Assembly: GCA_034401795.1 (NCBI GenBank) | Contig: CM067372.1 | Coordinates: forward strand, 13,464,940-13,528,939 | From: Chaetoderma sp. LZ-2023a | Lineage: Eukaryota; Mollusca; Caudofoveata; Chaetodermatida; Chaetodermatidae | Reading direction: 5' to 3' | DNA: 64,000 nucleotides | Part shown: one piece after another, positions 42,606 to 54,569 of the stretch | Position numbering within the stretch: position 1 is the stretch's first letter | Layout of the letters: each line of letters begins with the position of its first letter | Program-made: the position numbers and the translations under genes | The notes under the pieces: generated by a model | What the model was told of the DNA's origin: nothing | The model's input: the letters and a program-made list of their open reading frames with translations, nothing else | The model's database searches: none

Positions 42606-42939
42606 TAACATAAAAAATAGTCGTCTAAAATTAAAATATCTTGAAAAATATTGAGCATGAAAATGTGTAATTGATATATGAAGTAGCCTAGTATTATGAG
42701 CGCTTTGGGGCGCTGTTGATACAAGAGAGGTTAACGGATCTTTAAATAACCGAGGATAAACTGTCTTTGTTTGCTTCAATGAGTTTCAAACTGGATGCCA
42801 TGGCAATACGTTTAGCAGTTTCATTACACTGATGGTGATCAATGAGGGCGTGCAGCAATGATCAATGGGTGATACATCTTCTGAACCAAATGCCAGCATG
42901 TAGCAGACATATGTAGATTCTCTCTTCCACAGCCCATAA

Positions 42940-43325
42940 TTTACGTATTTCATGTCCCGCCCATCTCTAGCTAAACTCCACCCACACCTCGCTCGTGTTG
43001 GGATCGATCGATCTCTGATCTCCCTGACCATCCATTCCCAGAAAGCTATACAGGTAAGCTATTGAATATTTTTGATCTAATTTGACTGGGCGCTGTTGCT
43101 GCCATAGCGTCCAGAGAAATTAGTTTCAAAATAGTCAACAGTATGCGTATTAAATATTAGAGACATACAATTTGTACAACGTGTCGCATTATTAAGAGTT
43201 AAAGACGGGCCAAATAGAATTATTCATGACGTAATGATTATGACGTCATCATACACATCACTCAGCTGATTATGACATCGTATGATGGCAGATGATAGAT
43301 GGATACTCGGGAAAGGTGAATTACG
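42940..43325 (+). mobile_element. MITE family P, near full length
   Basis: GTCCCGCCCATCTCTAGCTA, GTGTTGGGATCGATCGATCT, AAGCTATACAGGTAAGCTAT, core TTTGACTGGGCGCTGTTGCT and AAATTAGTTTCAAAATAGTC, ATTAAGAGTTAAAGACGGGC, then one TGACGTCA near 43221. The variant AGTTAAAGACGGGCC is shared with 53283-53712. Confidence 0.75.
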
Positions 43326-43539
43326 GTACTAGCTAGTTATCCGGGCATAAGCGTTATCCACTTGCTCATCATAGTGACTCATTTATATCCAGGAGGTAAC
43401 ATGTTTGTAGTAGCATGGATTGGCTTCATGCAGAACTCTGCTCGCTCAGTAATGAAATTGCCAATTGAATTTTATGTGCATGAACAAAGGTGTGCTTGTA
43501 TTATGTGACTGCGTTCATCTTCTGCCCATTTGTACATAT
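43326..43539. other. Short spacer left of the LTR element
   Basis: No gene or repeat recognised. Confidence 0.4.
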
Positions 43540-45046
43540 TGAAGATTTCTGATGTCTATCCTGTTTCTCTGCTACGTATACGTCTTTATGAGATATACTT
43601 GACTATGAAGTCTCTTCGGTTTTGGGTAAGGTTTGTATGTAAGGTTGCTGCGACAACCCACCTTACCGAGAACGAAAGAAATAGATATCAGCTCGCCTCG
43701 TTTATAGATGAACTTTAACAATACTTGTATTTGATATCCGGGCCTGATCTGACTGACTACTAGAACTTGCAGGTAAGCTACGGTGATCTTCCGTAGTCTC
43801 CAGAGTCAACAACAAACTTTGCGCCAAACTTTTGCCTTGTATTGATATCACAAGGTGATCGGTTTATTCGCTAACTTAACTGTACAGTAATTCTAGTCGG
43901 TAACTTTTACTGTTACCAGTTTACGGATTTACGGCAGATTTAATTCAATGTTTCCTAATCTTTCACAATGAACTAGCATTACTCCCAGCTGCTCTGGTTT
44001 GCTATACTATTCAAACTAGCTCTTGCCTACTTAAAACCATTCAGCAAGAACTTTTCAAATCAGACTAGCTCTTGCCTACTTAAAACCATTCAGCAAGAGC
44101 GTTTCACAAGGTGCGAGGCGGACCGGACCCCGAACTAAGGTTAAAGTCCCTTTTATATACCATTTTCGTTTCTATTCTCCCTCCATCTTGGTTTCGTACC
44201 GCCGGAGGTTGCTCTGATTCTCATTGGATTATGACATCACTTTGCCCAATCAAGACTCCGACCCTCCCGACTGGGGAGGGCGCCTTTTACCTAGCGCATT
44301 TGGGATTCCTGTTGGATTAGCACGTCATTTCTGACGGATGACTTGCCACAAATGACGGATGCTTATTTGATAGCAAGGCTTACTGGTGGATTAGCTAGCC
44401 TCTAATTGATATGTTTTCGATAGTAACTATCGGTTGTGCCCTTTAATGCCTACAGGACGTTACTATGTCCATGTCCTGTCCATTACCTATTAGTCGACAA
44501 CTTGTAGAATGCTAGAGTTAATCGGCACACTAGTTACCATTGCACCCAGCCGCCTCTGCTTATCTTGCCACGAGAATTCGTGGGAACACAGACCGCTACG
44601 TAATTAACTAAGTCCGTTTGTCATATTTAATTCCTTAATTGACTCCAACATTCCAAACTGGTGCTAATCATCAAAAGTCATACTCGATTCAGTTTCTGTG
44701 GATTGTACCCGCGCACTAACCGACGTATCCATTGCCAGTCATCCAGCGCTGGTGATATATATCTAAATAATAAGATGCTGGTTATACATCTAAATATACA
44801 GGGTGACATAGCGCACTAGCTGACGTATCCATTGCCAGTAATCTAGCGCTGATAATATATATCTAAATAATAAGATATATAGTCGATGCTCATGCATTCA
44901 GATGCTCATGCATTCAATTATACATGGTGACATAGTCTCTTAGCTTACCTGGTATTCAAACATGTAATTTCACTGAGGTCTTATACTCGTAAATATAAGA
45001 TGTGTGCAGGGTCATGACTCCCTACGCACAGTCCGATATCTACACA
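43540..45046 (-). repeat. 3' LTR of the Gypsy element
   Basis: On the plus strand it starts TGAAGATTTCTGATGTC and ends GATATCTACACA. It matches 51735-53215 at high similarity, apart from short length differences. It includes an internal direct repeat, CAGACTAGCTCTTGCCTACT, that is also in the other LTR. Confidence 0.93.
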
Positions 45047-45516
45047 TGCCCCTCAACCGAAGTTAATTAACCATCTCTCTAGGCCTACAGAGAGTGACAA
45101 TTAACTCGTTGTGCACTATCAACAACCCTACACTGCCATACCAGACACCTCCAGACTATGTCACAATCATAACTACGTCATTACGTACTCCAACAACACT
45201 AATTAAACATGTCCAGGTAACGGAATATCATGCGCAAATGACCGTCCCCGGAAACATAGGAAAACAGCATAATCCTATACAAATTACAAACTTGTCCGGG
45301 TAATGGAATATCATGCGCAAATGACCATCTCCGGAAACACATTAATAGCATCGCTAGGATATAAATATAATATTCTTAATACGATATTATCGGTACAATA
45401 TAAATCCACAGTGCAAAACCATTACAACTCATGTTCAATTATTACGAAAATATTATAAAGTCAATCCCCTACCACTGAGTGTTCCATACACAGCATATGA
45501 AATTCACTCCAAAATG

Positions 45517-46191
45517 TCATTGGGATGAGTCCAATCGATCACCAAGATCCACATTAGGTTCCCCAATGTCATTGTATAGCTCCACGTCAATCCAGTGGTC
45601 AGTCGTTGGGTCGATCTCAGTCCTGGCAACAGCATTAGGCGATGACCCAGCCAACACTTCCACCATTACCGGCAGGGATGCAGTTCCCCACGGTCGCGGA
45701 GGATGAATATGACATGGCGCACTACTATGGGCCGCAGGTGGCTTGCATTTGATCCAAATCCACATGCGGTTCAAAATACCACATATATATAATATAAGCA
45801 CTATCACAATCACCACAACGGAGGAGCCCGTTGAATATGATACGAAAGAGCGTACTCCAATGCCATCGACCATCACTGGGTCGATCGCGGGCAGTGGTGC
45901 TAGCAGCACGTACTTGGACTTTTGTAAATGGTTCCAGGGTTGCATTTTTAAATGATTCACAATCATGGACTGGTTCAGAACTCCGGTCACATCCAAGTGG
46001 GGCATGTCAATGGCCAGGCTAACCCGAGTGTACGTCCGACTGTAAGACGCAACAGGCTCGAATTGCTGGCCCTTCCCACTATAACCACATTCACCAGACA
46101 TTAATGCATACACTCCATTACTCACCACACACCAGTCGGTCAGTTGTCCGTCGCAGTGTATATCCATTGTTTCACCAAACGTTTGCAACAC
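45517..46191 (-). CDS. Membrane protein in the env position of the Gypsy element
   Basis: A frame of about 224 residues lies downstream of dUTPase and ends near the 3' LTR. A single strongly hydrophobic helix (SSVVVIVIVLILYICGIL, about residues 123-140) is followed by a basic/aromatic stretch and a Pro-rich, then acidic tail. The N-terminal part has a few cysteines. Position and topology suggest an Env-like or accessory membrane protein. I recognise no fusion peptide or known Env family. Confidence 0.5.
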   Translation of the reverse strand: MLQTFGETMDIHCDGQLTDWCVVSNGVYALMSGECGYSGKGQQFEPVASYSRTYTRVSLAIDMPHLDVTGVLNQSMIVNHLKMQPWNHLQKSKYVLLAPLPAIDPVMVDGIGVRSFVSYSTGSSVVVIVIVLILYICGILNRMWIWIKCKPPAAHSSAPCHIHPPRPWGTASLPVMVEVLAGSSPNAVARTEIDPTTDHWIDVELYNDIGEPNVDLGDRLDSSQ

Positions 46192-46318
46192 AACGCCTAT
46201 TTTCTTATTGGCAAATAATTTGCTCGCGGTTATGTTTGATTCCGTTGAATATTACATGTACTATCCGTGGTGTTTGTCAATATACTAACAATGCAGGGCT
46301 CGTGGGTCTTATCGACCC

Positions 46319-46735
46319 TTAGCTGACCCCCGTGGAACCAAAGCCACTCGCTCCTCGTTCGGTCTGATCCAGCACTACACACTCTACTATGTCCGGTAAA
46401 ACTATCATCTCCATTATTAGCTGGGCTATCCGGTCACCCCTCCATACGCGAAAGCTATCCCGGCCAAAGTTAAATAGGACCACACCTACATTCCCACGGT
46501 AATCCTGATCGATCACTCCCGCATCCACATCTATGAAATGCTTAGCAGCCAACCCCGACCTAGGCGCTACCCGTCCATAACACCCCTTCCGTACCGCAAT
46601 TTGAAGGTCCGTTTTCACGACCATCTTGTCCCAAGCCGGTATCACATATCTGGCCACAAACTGTGACCTCCGCGTTGGCGGATACGCGTTGCTGGTTATC
46701 CGAGCGAACTCGAGCTTAACGGATTCCCACGCCAT
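46319..46735 (-). CDS. dUTPase encoded by the Gypsy element
   Basis: About 138 residues, the length of a trimeric dUTPase subunit. The conserved motifs appear in order: APRSGLA (motif 2), [17 protein letters not shown] (motif 3, with the catalytic Asp region), GDRIAQLI (motif 4) and [10 protein letters not shown] (motif 5, the Gly-rich lid). dUTPase hydrolyses dUTP to dUMP and keeps uracil out of reverse-transcribed DNA. It lies downstream of integrase, not within pro-pol as in betaretroviruses. Some retroviruses and LTR elements are known to carry the enzyme. Confidence 0.88.
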   Translation of the reverse strand: MAWESVKLEFARITSNAYPPTRRSQFVARYVIPAWDKMVVKTDLQIAVRKGCYGRVAPRSGLAAKHFIDVDAGVIDQDYRGNVGVVLFNFGRDSFRVWRGDRIAQLIMEMIVLPDIVECVVLDQTERGASGFGSTGVS

Positions 46736-46817
46736 GTTATAAGTATTCCTATCCGAAGCACTGACGCTAAACTATTGCGATGCTTACTGGTACAAACTAT
46801 AGGCAGAAGGATAACTA

Positions 46818-49800
46818 TCAGCGACTATGTCGCCTTATAACTGCCTCTATACGATCGATGAAGTCATTGTACAGGGCGCGGCCGAACGCGCCAATCCTGA
46901 GTCTCTTGCTGTCAGACTCGACATCAGGAACATGACTGCGCTTGCGCATAAAGTAACGGGGCGTTGGCCGCATTTCCATTGGTTCCGGCACATCCTCGGG
47001 TACCTCCTCTGAGGTGTCTGTCATACCAGCCAGTGGAGTCACGTGAGTTTCCATCGGTGTCTCATGGTTTCGAGTCTCACTCGTACCAGGTTGACTGATG
47101 TTATTATCAACCATCCTACCCACCTTACTCACCCTCGGTTCATCATCAGATGCTGGTCGCTTCCTACGAGCTCTCTGACCAAGGGTTGCCTTAGGGTCAG
47201 GTTTTGGCCCTTCTTCGGCCCTTGGGAGCATCATCACCCCTGGATGATGGCTATCTTTCGTACCCTTCACAGGGTTACGAACAGGGCATGGCCGTACCTT
47301 GTCCCAGCACATTTCTGAGTCGACTATGCGTAACTTAGATATATTCAGTACGCGCACCTTCCCAGACCTTTGATGCCTGACATGAGCCACTGGCCCATTG
47401 ATCTTAAAGATCTCATATTCGGGGTCACTGTGAGAGGTCAACTTCATGCGTTCCTCCGCCTTTACGACCACCGAATCACCCACCTTAAACACACCAGCGT
47501 TTGCACGCTTGTCAATCTGCTCACGGTGGACCTCACGGGACCTAGCATTTTGAGACGGGACCTAACATTTTGAGATGTCTTAGCTGGAATCGGATACGCT
47601 TCTGCCCACGCAGAACAGTGATCGACTATCGTCATGATATACACATTACCTTTATTCGACTCCAACAGTGGACCTACCAAATCCATACCGATTATCTGAC
47701 TCGGATAAATGACCATGGGCATCTCACTGTACCTCGGTCGAGTCGTGACAGGTCGGTTAACCTGGCACGTCGTGCACGTCTCTAGCATACGTACCACGTC
47801 TTTCCTTAAAGACGTCCATACAAATGAATCTCTTACCATACCGATAGTCTTCTTTAGACCTTGGTGACCAGCTTGTTCATGAGCTTTCCGGAGCACTTTC
47901 TCGCAGAACAGGGTAGGTAAGACAATTCTGGGGTACTCAGCGTCCAACGCTGAAGGCGTAATTAAAGAATACAGAATACCGTTCTTGACCATGTACTCCT
48001 CCGGGGTGTTCTTAAACAACTCTGGGTATTCCTTGGTTTGTTCGGTACACAACTCGTCGTAGGGAATGTCAAATACCTCTAGGGGGACGTGCGGCAACAC
48101 ACCCTCGTCTACATCCGGTATGACAAAATCGCCTGTGTCTAGGGTGGCGATTTCCACTGGACGACGTAACCTGGACAACATGTCCGCTCGAATATTCTTC
48201 GAGCCTTGGATGTATTCAATCTTACATCCATACTCGGCAATCAGCACCGCCCAGCACTGCACTTTCGTGTTTTTAACCTCTCCCACAAACAAACTCTTTA
48301 GGGGTTTGTGGTCAGTATACATGGTGAACTGCGTGCCGAATAGATAAGGCCTAAGCTTCTTCAATGCGTATATCACAGCATAAGCTTCCTTCTCTATTAC
48401 AGGCCAGTTTAGCTGACTGTCCTTCAGGGTAGAGCTTACATACTGTATCACCCTTTCTATACCCTTATCATCTACCTGTACCAATATCGCACCTATCGCA
48501 TAGGTAGACGCATCAGTATAAAGCTTATACGGAGCATTTAAATTCGGATAGGTGAGAACCGTCTCACTACACAGCAAGTTTTGTAATTTCTTAAACGCTT
48601 GCTGTTCCTCCTTACCCCATTCAAAACGTTTATATTTCTTAGTCAATTCTATCAAAGGCGTAGCAATTTCGGCATAGCCTTGCACACAAGAGCGGTAATA
48701 ACCTGTAGCTCCAAGGAAACTTCTCACCTCACCCACATCGCGTGGTGGTGACATTTCTCTTATGACCTTGACCTTCTGAACCTGAGGAGCCACTCCTTGT
48801 GCAGAAACATGATACCCCAACAAGTCCACAGACTTACGGGCAAACTCGCATTTCTTTTTCTTAACCGGCAAATTGTATTCTTGAATCCTACGCATAACCG
48901 TACGCAAATGTTGTGCATGTTCATCCGGGTTTCTTGAATATATGACTACATCATCGACGAAAACATGCAAATATTTTCCCACGAATTCTCGGAAAATATC
49001 GTTCATTGCCCTCTGAAATACGGCACCTGAGTTGCAAAAACCATAAGGCATCCGAATCCATTCGAACAAACCTTCACTGCAGACGAACGCTGTTTTCTCT
49101 ATGTCTTGGCTGTCCATTGGTATCTGCCAATAGCCAGACTTCAAGTCCATAGTCGAAAATATCATTGCGCTGCGCATCGAGTAAAAAATATCCGTTATAT
49201 TCGGTAATGGATAACTGTCTTTACGACATACAGAATTCAACTTCCTGTAGTCGACACAAAACCTCGTGTCCCCATCCTTCTTAGGCACTAACGTAATGGG
49301 CAACGCCCAGGGCGATGACGATGGTCTTATGACGCCCGCTGCCAGCATCTCGGCCACTTGAATCTTGACCACATATTGCTTGGCGAGCGGTAGACAGTAG
49401 GCTTTCTGCCTTATAGGAAACGCATTTCCTGTTGCTACCGTACATTTTACTTTGGGAATTAAACCTAAAGTGTTTGGACGAGCTGTATCAAAGTTATCCA
49501 CAAAGTCCTCAAGCACTTTGTCAATAGCTTTATATCTGGTCGTTTCCTTGCAACTCTCATATACATAATCTATTTGCTCCCTATAGGGATACCTAAAGGG
49601 ATATATCTGGCCAAACCATACTACTACTTTGGCCTGATAGTCAATCTTTGCATTTCCCAAGTGCAAAGCATCGGCACCAAGCAAACATTCCTGCCGCATT
49701 CTCGCTACTACCATACTCGGAATAGGACGGGCGTCTTTGAATTTTACCTGGTTCTCCCCCAAAGGTTCTATTGGGGAACCATTTACTGCCAAGAGCGTCT

Positions 49801-49978
49801 TCGCTCTCTTCAATGGCCTAGCATTCAACATGCTACGCCATATATCCTTGCGACTCAAGGATGTACTAGCACCAGTATCCACTAAGGCATGCAAGTACTC
49901 ACCCTGATCCGTTGGACCGGGAGGATGAATTGTGTCCGACACCGTATGAATAACGGCCCATTTCATCCGTCCCCTCAC
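46818..49978 (-). CDS. Gypsy pol region: protease, RT, RNase H, integrase and tail
   Basis: Domains follow in order on the minus strand. An aspartic protease is marked by HALVDTGASTSLSR. The RT has KKDGDTRFCVDYRKLN, STMDLKSGYWQIPM and YLHVFVDDVVIYS. RNase H has LYTDASTYAIGAILVQ and YTDHKPLKSL. Integrase shows an HHCC-type zinc domain (HEQAGHQGLKKT ... CTTCQVN) and IIGMDLVGPL as the start of the catalytic core. A C-terminal tail has VFKVGDSVVVKAEE and a Pro/Arg-rich end. The region is a fossil and not readable as one product. Confidence 0.9.
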
Positions 49979-50016
49979 CGGTCAACACAAAACCGTCGCG
50001 GTCTTCATATTCGTCA

Positions 50017-51687
50017 CTATCCCGTAAACGATTGTTCAAGTCCTTTCTGACATTCCTGGGAACAGTCGTGTGGTGTGATAGTTCTTTCCTGCTGTCGTCG
50101 GTCGACGACGTCAATGTCAAGATTATCGTCGGTGCGAGGACGCTTGATCGCCCGGCAGCCGGTTGGACCCTTTTGTTGGGTCCATGCAGGACCATTCTGT
50201 GGCGGATGTCCGTACTGTGGGCAGTCTCTCACGTAGTGGCCGTCTTTGCCACACCCAAAACACTTCACCGTTACGGCAGGAGTCATCTTCCGGTTCATAT
50301 ACGCTCCAAAACAATTCTGGGCCATGTGTTCTTCTCTCCCGCACTGGAAACAGGTCATCGGCGGCGCCCGTCGCGGTTGTCGGGGTTGCTGGGCAGCCTG
50401 TCTGCTGGCATTCTCCCTCGGCTGTACTGCTTGATGGCAGTCGCTTTTGTAATGGCCGGTCCAGCCACAGTTAAAGCAGGTAATGTGCTGCAGATCTCGT
50501 CCCGTTCTGTCTGGTCGGGGCAAGGGTGGCGTGCGTGGCTTAGCCGGCAGGGCGGCCTTCTTTTCGGGTTTGGCGGCCCTGGTTACCGGCTTCTGTTCTC
50601 GTCACTGACCAAGCCACACAGTTGCTCGATCATCTTGCTCTGCTGATCAGTTTGCTTCTTCAAGGTTCGCACCACATTCCACATCTCTCTTTCCTCCTCC
50701 GGGCCTACCATATTCACCTCCATGCTTTCCTCCTGGCGCTCCACTATTTTCATCGCCCGGAGCAGATCGTCGCACGTGGCTTCTTCTTCCGCAATTTCGA
50801 TCGCCCGGCCCAACGTGGTGGCCTTCTTCCTGACGATTCGCTTGCTCAGGCGGTGGTCAGACAAGCCCTTCAGGTAAATACCCATCATGGTCCGACGGTT
50901 GTCGGCGTTCTTGACAGGGTATGCTCTAGCGCTCATCTCTCTACACCGCCTGTTGAAGGTGATGACGGTTTCGTTCCGCCGTTGCCTCACCCCCCCTAAA
51001 TCGTACTTTATACGTTCGCCTTCGTTGGCTGATATGAAGTTTACCGTGATATAATCATGGAACTCATTAAATGTGACGTCTTCTCGGACTTTGCCCATCA
51101 AGAACCCATCTATGGCCCTCGATAGCTGCCCGCATGCCGCTCGGGTGATGACATAGGCAGGTATGCCTTCGAGTCTCCCCTCGTTTGCGACCCATGCTCT
51201 CCGGGTCTCGTCCAAAAAGGTTCGCACCTCCTCCGGCACGACACCGTCGCAGGGCTGAATTCGGTAGATCGTGTCCCTGATTTCCCGGCGGTACACCCGC
51301 TCAGCCTCCCGATGATTACTGCTTTCCACAATGGCCCCCGCCATCGCTACTCCCATCGTCTGCATAGCGGCGATGGTCTCCGGTCGAAGCTGGGGTGCCA
51401 GTGGTACCTCCATGGGTGGCATGGCCGGGTCAGTGCTCCTCTTGGGTCCCGTTGCCATTCTGTGTCTACTTATAATGAAGGCCAATAATGATTCTTCGGA
51501 GACGGGGTTGCTCGGGGCAGACTACCTCGGTGGTGATCTTTACAGTGGAACCCTTGCAATACTCGCGATGTTGGGTGATTCTGGTGCTGTCGGCCAACTT
51601 AGCCGCGTCTAGGAATGTCTTTACACGGTCCGCTACGTCGTTTAATACGATGGCTGAATTGGAGAGCGGCGTCTCTGGTTGGGCCAT
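50017..51687 (-). CDS. Gypsy gag region with three CCHC zinc knuckles
   Basis: The capsid-like part (VSGENRV-free, helix-rich, with FNEFHDYITVNFISANEGER and TVITFNRRCREMSARAYP) resembles Ty3-type Gag. It is followed by a nucleocapsid part with three CX2CX4HX4C knuckles: CFNCGWTGHYKSDC, CFQCGREEHMAQNC and CFGCGKDGHYVRDC, separated by Arg/Pro/Gln-rich linkers. These bind element RNA during particle assembly. Confidence 0.85.
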
Positions 51688-51734
51688 ATACTAGTTACTC
51701 ACGGTTGACTCCGGATCCTGGCTGGTGAAGCCAC

Positions 51735-53215
51735 TGAAGATTTCTGATGTCTATCCTGTTTCTCTGCTACGTATACGTTTTTATGAGATATACTTGACTA
51801 TGAAGTCTCTTCCGTTTTGGGTAAGGTTTGTATGTACGGTTGCTGCGACAACCCACCTTACCGAGAACGAAAGAAATAGATATCAGCTCGCCTCGTTTAT
51901 AGATGAACTTTAACGATACTTGTATTTGATATCCGGGATGACTACTAGAACTTGCAGGTAAGCTACGGTGATCTTCCGTAGTCTCCAGAGTCAACAACAA
52001 ACTATGCGCCAAACTTTTGCCTTGTATTGATATCACAAGGTGATCGTTTTATTCGCTAACTTAACTGTACAGTAATTCTACAAAGTCGGTAACTTTTACT
52101 GTTACCAGTTTACGTATTTACGACAGATTTAATTCAATGTTTCCTAATCTTTCACAATGAACTAGCATTACTCCCAGCTGCTCTGGTTTGCTATACTATT
52201 CAAACTAGCTCTTGCCTACTTAAAACCATTCAGCAAGAACTTTTCAAATCAGACTAGCTCTTGCCTACTTAAAACCATTCAGCAAGAGCGTTTCACAAGG
52301 TGCGAGGCGTTCCGGACCCCGAACTAAAGTTAAAGTCCCCTTTATATACCATTTTCGTTTCTATTCTCCCTCCATCTTGGTTTCGTACCGCCGGAGGTTG
52401 CTCTGATTCTCATTGGATTATGACATCACTTTGACCAATCAAGACTCCGACCCTCCCGACTGGGGAGGGCGCCTTTTATCTAGCGTGTTTTGGATTCCCT
52501 GTTGGATTGACTTGCCACAAATGACGGATGCTTATTTGATAGCAAGTCTTACTGGTGGATTAGCTAGCCTCTAATTGATATGTTTTCGATAGTAACTTTC
52601 GGTTGTGCCCTTTAATGCCTACAGGACGCTACTATGTCCATGTCCTGTGCATTACCTATTAGTCGACAACTTGTAGAATGCTAGAGTTAATCGGCACACT
52701 AGTTACCATTGCACCCAGCCGCCTCTGCTTATCTCGCCACGAGAATTCGTGGGAAGACAGACCGCTACGTAATTAACTAAGTCCGTTTGTCATATCTAAT
52801 TCCTTAATTGACTCCAACATTCCAAACTGGTGCTAATCATCAAAAGTCATACTCGATTCAGTTTCTGTGGATTGTACCCGCGCACTAACCGACGTATCCA
52901 TTGCCAGTCATCCAGTGCTGGTGATATATATCTAAATAATAAGATGCTGGTTATACATCTAAATATACAGGGTGACATAGCGCACTAGCTGACGTATCCA
53001 TTGCCAGTCATCCAGCGCTAATAATATATATCTAAATAATAAGATATATAGTTGATGCTCATGCATTCAGATGCTCATGCATTCAATTATACACGGTGAC
53101 ATAGTCTCTTAGCTTACCTGGTATTCAAACATGTAATTTCACTGAGGTCTTATACTCGTAAATATAAGATGTGCGCAGGGTCATGACTCCCTACGTACAG
53201 TCCGATATCTACACA
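51735..53215 (-). repeat. 5' LTR of the Gypsy element
   Basis: Same ends as the LTR at 43540 (plus strand TGAAGATTTCTGATGTC ... GATATCTACACA), 1,481 bp against 1,507 bp. Confidence 0.93.
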
Positions 53216-53282
53216 ATGTCCATCTGAATCTTGCCTGATACAAATCTCAAAGAGCTTTTGAACTTGCACTCGCGATGGATCT

Positions 53283-53712
53283 TTCTACTTCATCCATCCA
53301 TCATATGACGTTATAATAAACTACGTGACGTGTAGAGTGACATCATAATGAATGACGTCATTATGACATCATGAATGACGTAGATAAGTACGTCACGACC
53401 GTATATTTGAAGACGGGTTATGTGTTGTTGTACGAAGTGTATGTCTTCACTATTTAATTAATATTATGTTGAATATTTTGAAACTAATCTATGGCAGCAA
53501 CGGCGCCCAGTCAAATTAGTTTCAAAATATTCAACAACATGTTTATTAACTAGCAGATGCATACAATTCATACGACGCGTCGAAATATTAAGAGTTAAAG
53601 ACGGGCCAAATAGAATCATTTATGACGTAATGATTATGACGTCATCCTACACGCCACTTAGCTGAGTATGACGTCATATGGCATCAGATGATAGATGGAT
53701 ACTCTAGAAAGG
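53283..53712. mobile_element. MITE family P, complete symmetric palindrome
   Basis: Left half 53283-53496 and right half 53498-53712 are diverged inverted copies over about 215 bp. TCATCCATCCATCATATGAC mirrors ATGACGTCATATGGCATCAG, AGACGGGTTATGTGTTGTTG mirrors the CATACGACG side, and TTGAATATTTTGAAACTAAT mirrors ATTAGTTTCAAAATATTCAA. The centre is at TATGGCAGCAACGG. TGACGTCA occurs at 53353, 53637 and 53669. It shows the symmetrical ancestral form of the family. Confidence 0.75.
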
Positions 53713-53865
53713 TGAATTATATGATAATGTGCAAGAAGAAGGTTGATCCTATGTTTTGCTTGCACAGGGCGTATGTGTGGGTATACCGTGTGAACGTGTT
53801 CCCAGGCAGCCATCATATTCGCACCCGTGGCAATCAGTATGGGATACACTTTTGTGGAGCAAAAC

Positions 53866-53912
53866 CTAACCCTGACCTAGACCTAACTCTAACCCTAACC
53901 CTTGACATAATG
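53866..53912. repeat. Telomere-like interstitial repeat
   Basis: AACCTAACCCTGACCTAGAC, then CTAACTCTAACCCTAACCC: about seven diverged CCCTAA units. Confidence 0.7.
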
Positions 53913-53944
53913 ACAGCTGTAACCCCTCTTATGTCTATTTATTT

Positions 53945-54305
53945 CAACTAGCCCTTTAATTTCCAATAATTAAAAAAAAAATCTTGATATTTGCAGCCAC
54001 AAAGGAGTATTTTTTTAAATTTATAATGTCAATCTACAAAAGAAATTGATTTCTGTTATCCTTCAATTGGCCATTTATCAAAAGCGTAATGGTCAAGAAA
54101 ATTCAGATTTCTGCATATCCAGTGTCCAATCGCATACCAAGAAGAGTATTTTTTTAAATCGACGACTGGAATGACTGGCTCAGTTACCGAACCCGTCAGT
54201 CCAGTGTGAAATTTTCAAAAATATCCTTCCCTTTTCCTGCAAATGGACATTTTTCAAGATCACTGGAGATGCCGTTTTTGACCAACTTGACCATTGAAGG
54301 GTTAA
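53945..54305. mobile_element. MITE family Q, two nested or adjacent copies
   Basis: 54120-54305 has GAAGAGTATTTTTTTAAATC, ACTGGAATGACTGGCTCAG, CCCGTCAGTCCAGTGTGAAA and CTTGACCATTGAAGGGTTAA. A more decayed left partner (TTTGCAGCCACAAAGGAGTA, TTCAATTGGCCATTTATCAA) fills 53945-54115. Confidence 0.6.
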
Positions 54306-54569
54306 GTTAGTTTTAACATAAATAAACATTTATCAAGTTAAATAAGATAGTAATGTATCTTTTCTTGAGATTATCTTGACAAAAAGACGAAACAGATAAT
54401 TGATCAAAACGCTTATTAATCATTCAGGATCTTTCGTCTTTCTTTCTTTCTTTCTTCTTCTTCGTAAAAAATCTTTGGACCGCATCTCCTCCTACACTTT
54501 GCATCCGATCAACTCCAAACCTGGTCAATTTCTCCTACCTAGTCTGGAATCGTGGGCTATTACAAAATT

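Larger units (their letters stand above)
43540..53215 (-). mobile_element. Ty3/Gypsy-type LTR retrotransposon with dUTPase and env-position ORF
   Basis: Two LTRs of about 1.5 kb (TG...CA ends) bracket a 6.7-kb interior read on the minus strand: gag, zinc knuckles, protease, RT, RNase H, integrase, dUTPase, then a membrane protein. The order protease-RT-RNase H-integrase identifies Ty3/Gypsy. The element looks fairly young, because its LTRs differ by only a few percent by eye plus a small length change. It is a fossil, with perhaps one to three breaks beyond the frame change such elements naturally use. I found no target-site duplication at the edges. A TGG-starting primer-binding candidate follows the 5' LTR at about 51732. 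Confidence 0.9.

Noticed and set aside
42720-42880. Minus-strand peptide HHQCNETAKRIAMASSLKLI then EANKDSLSSVI, slightly like the missing SULT exon
   Set aside because: It lies upstream of the internal exon, the wrong order for the gene. It lacks a clear acceptor and ends at a stop, and the resemblance is weak.
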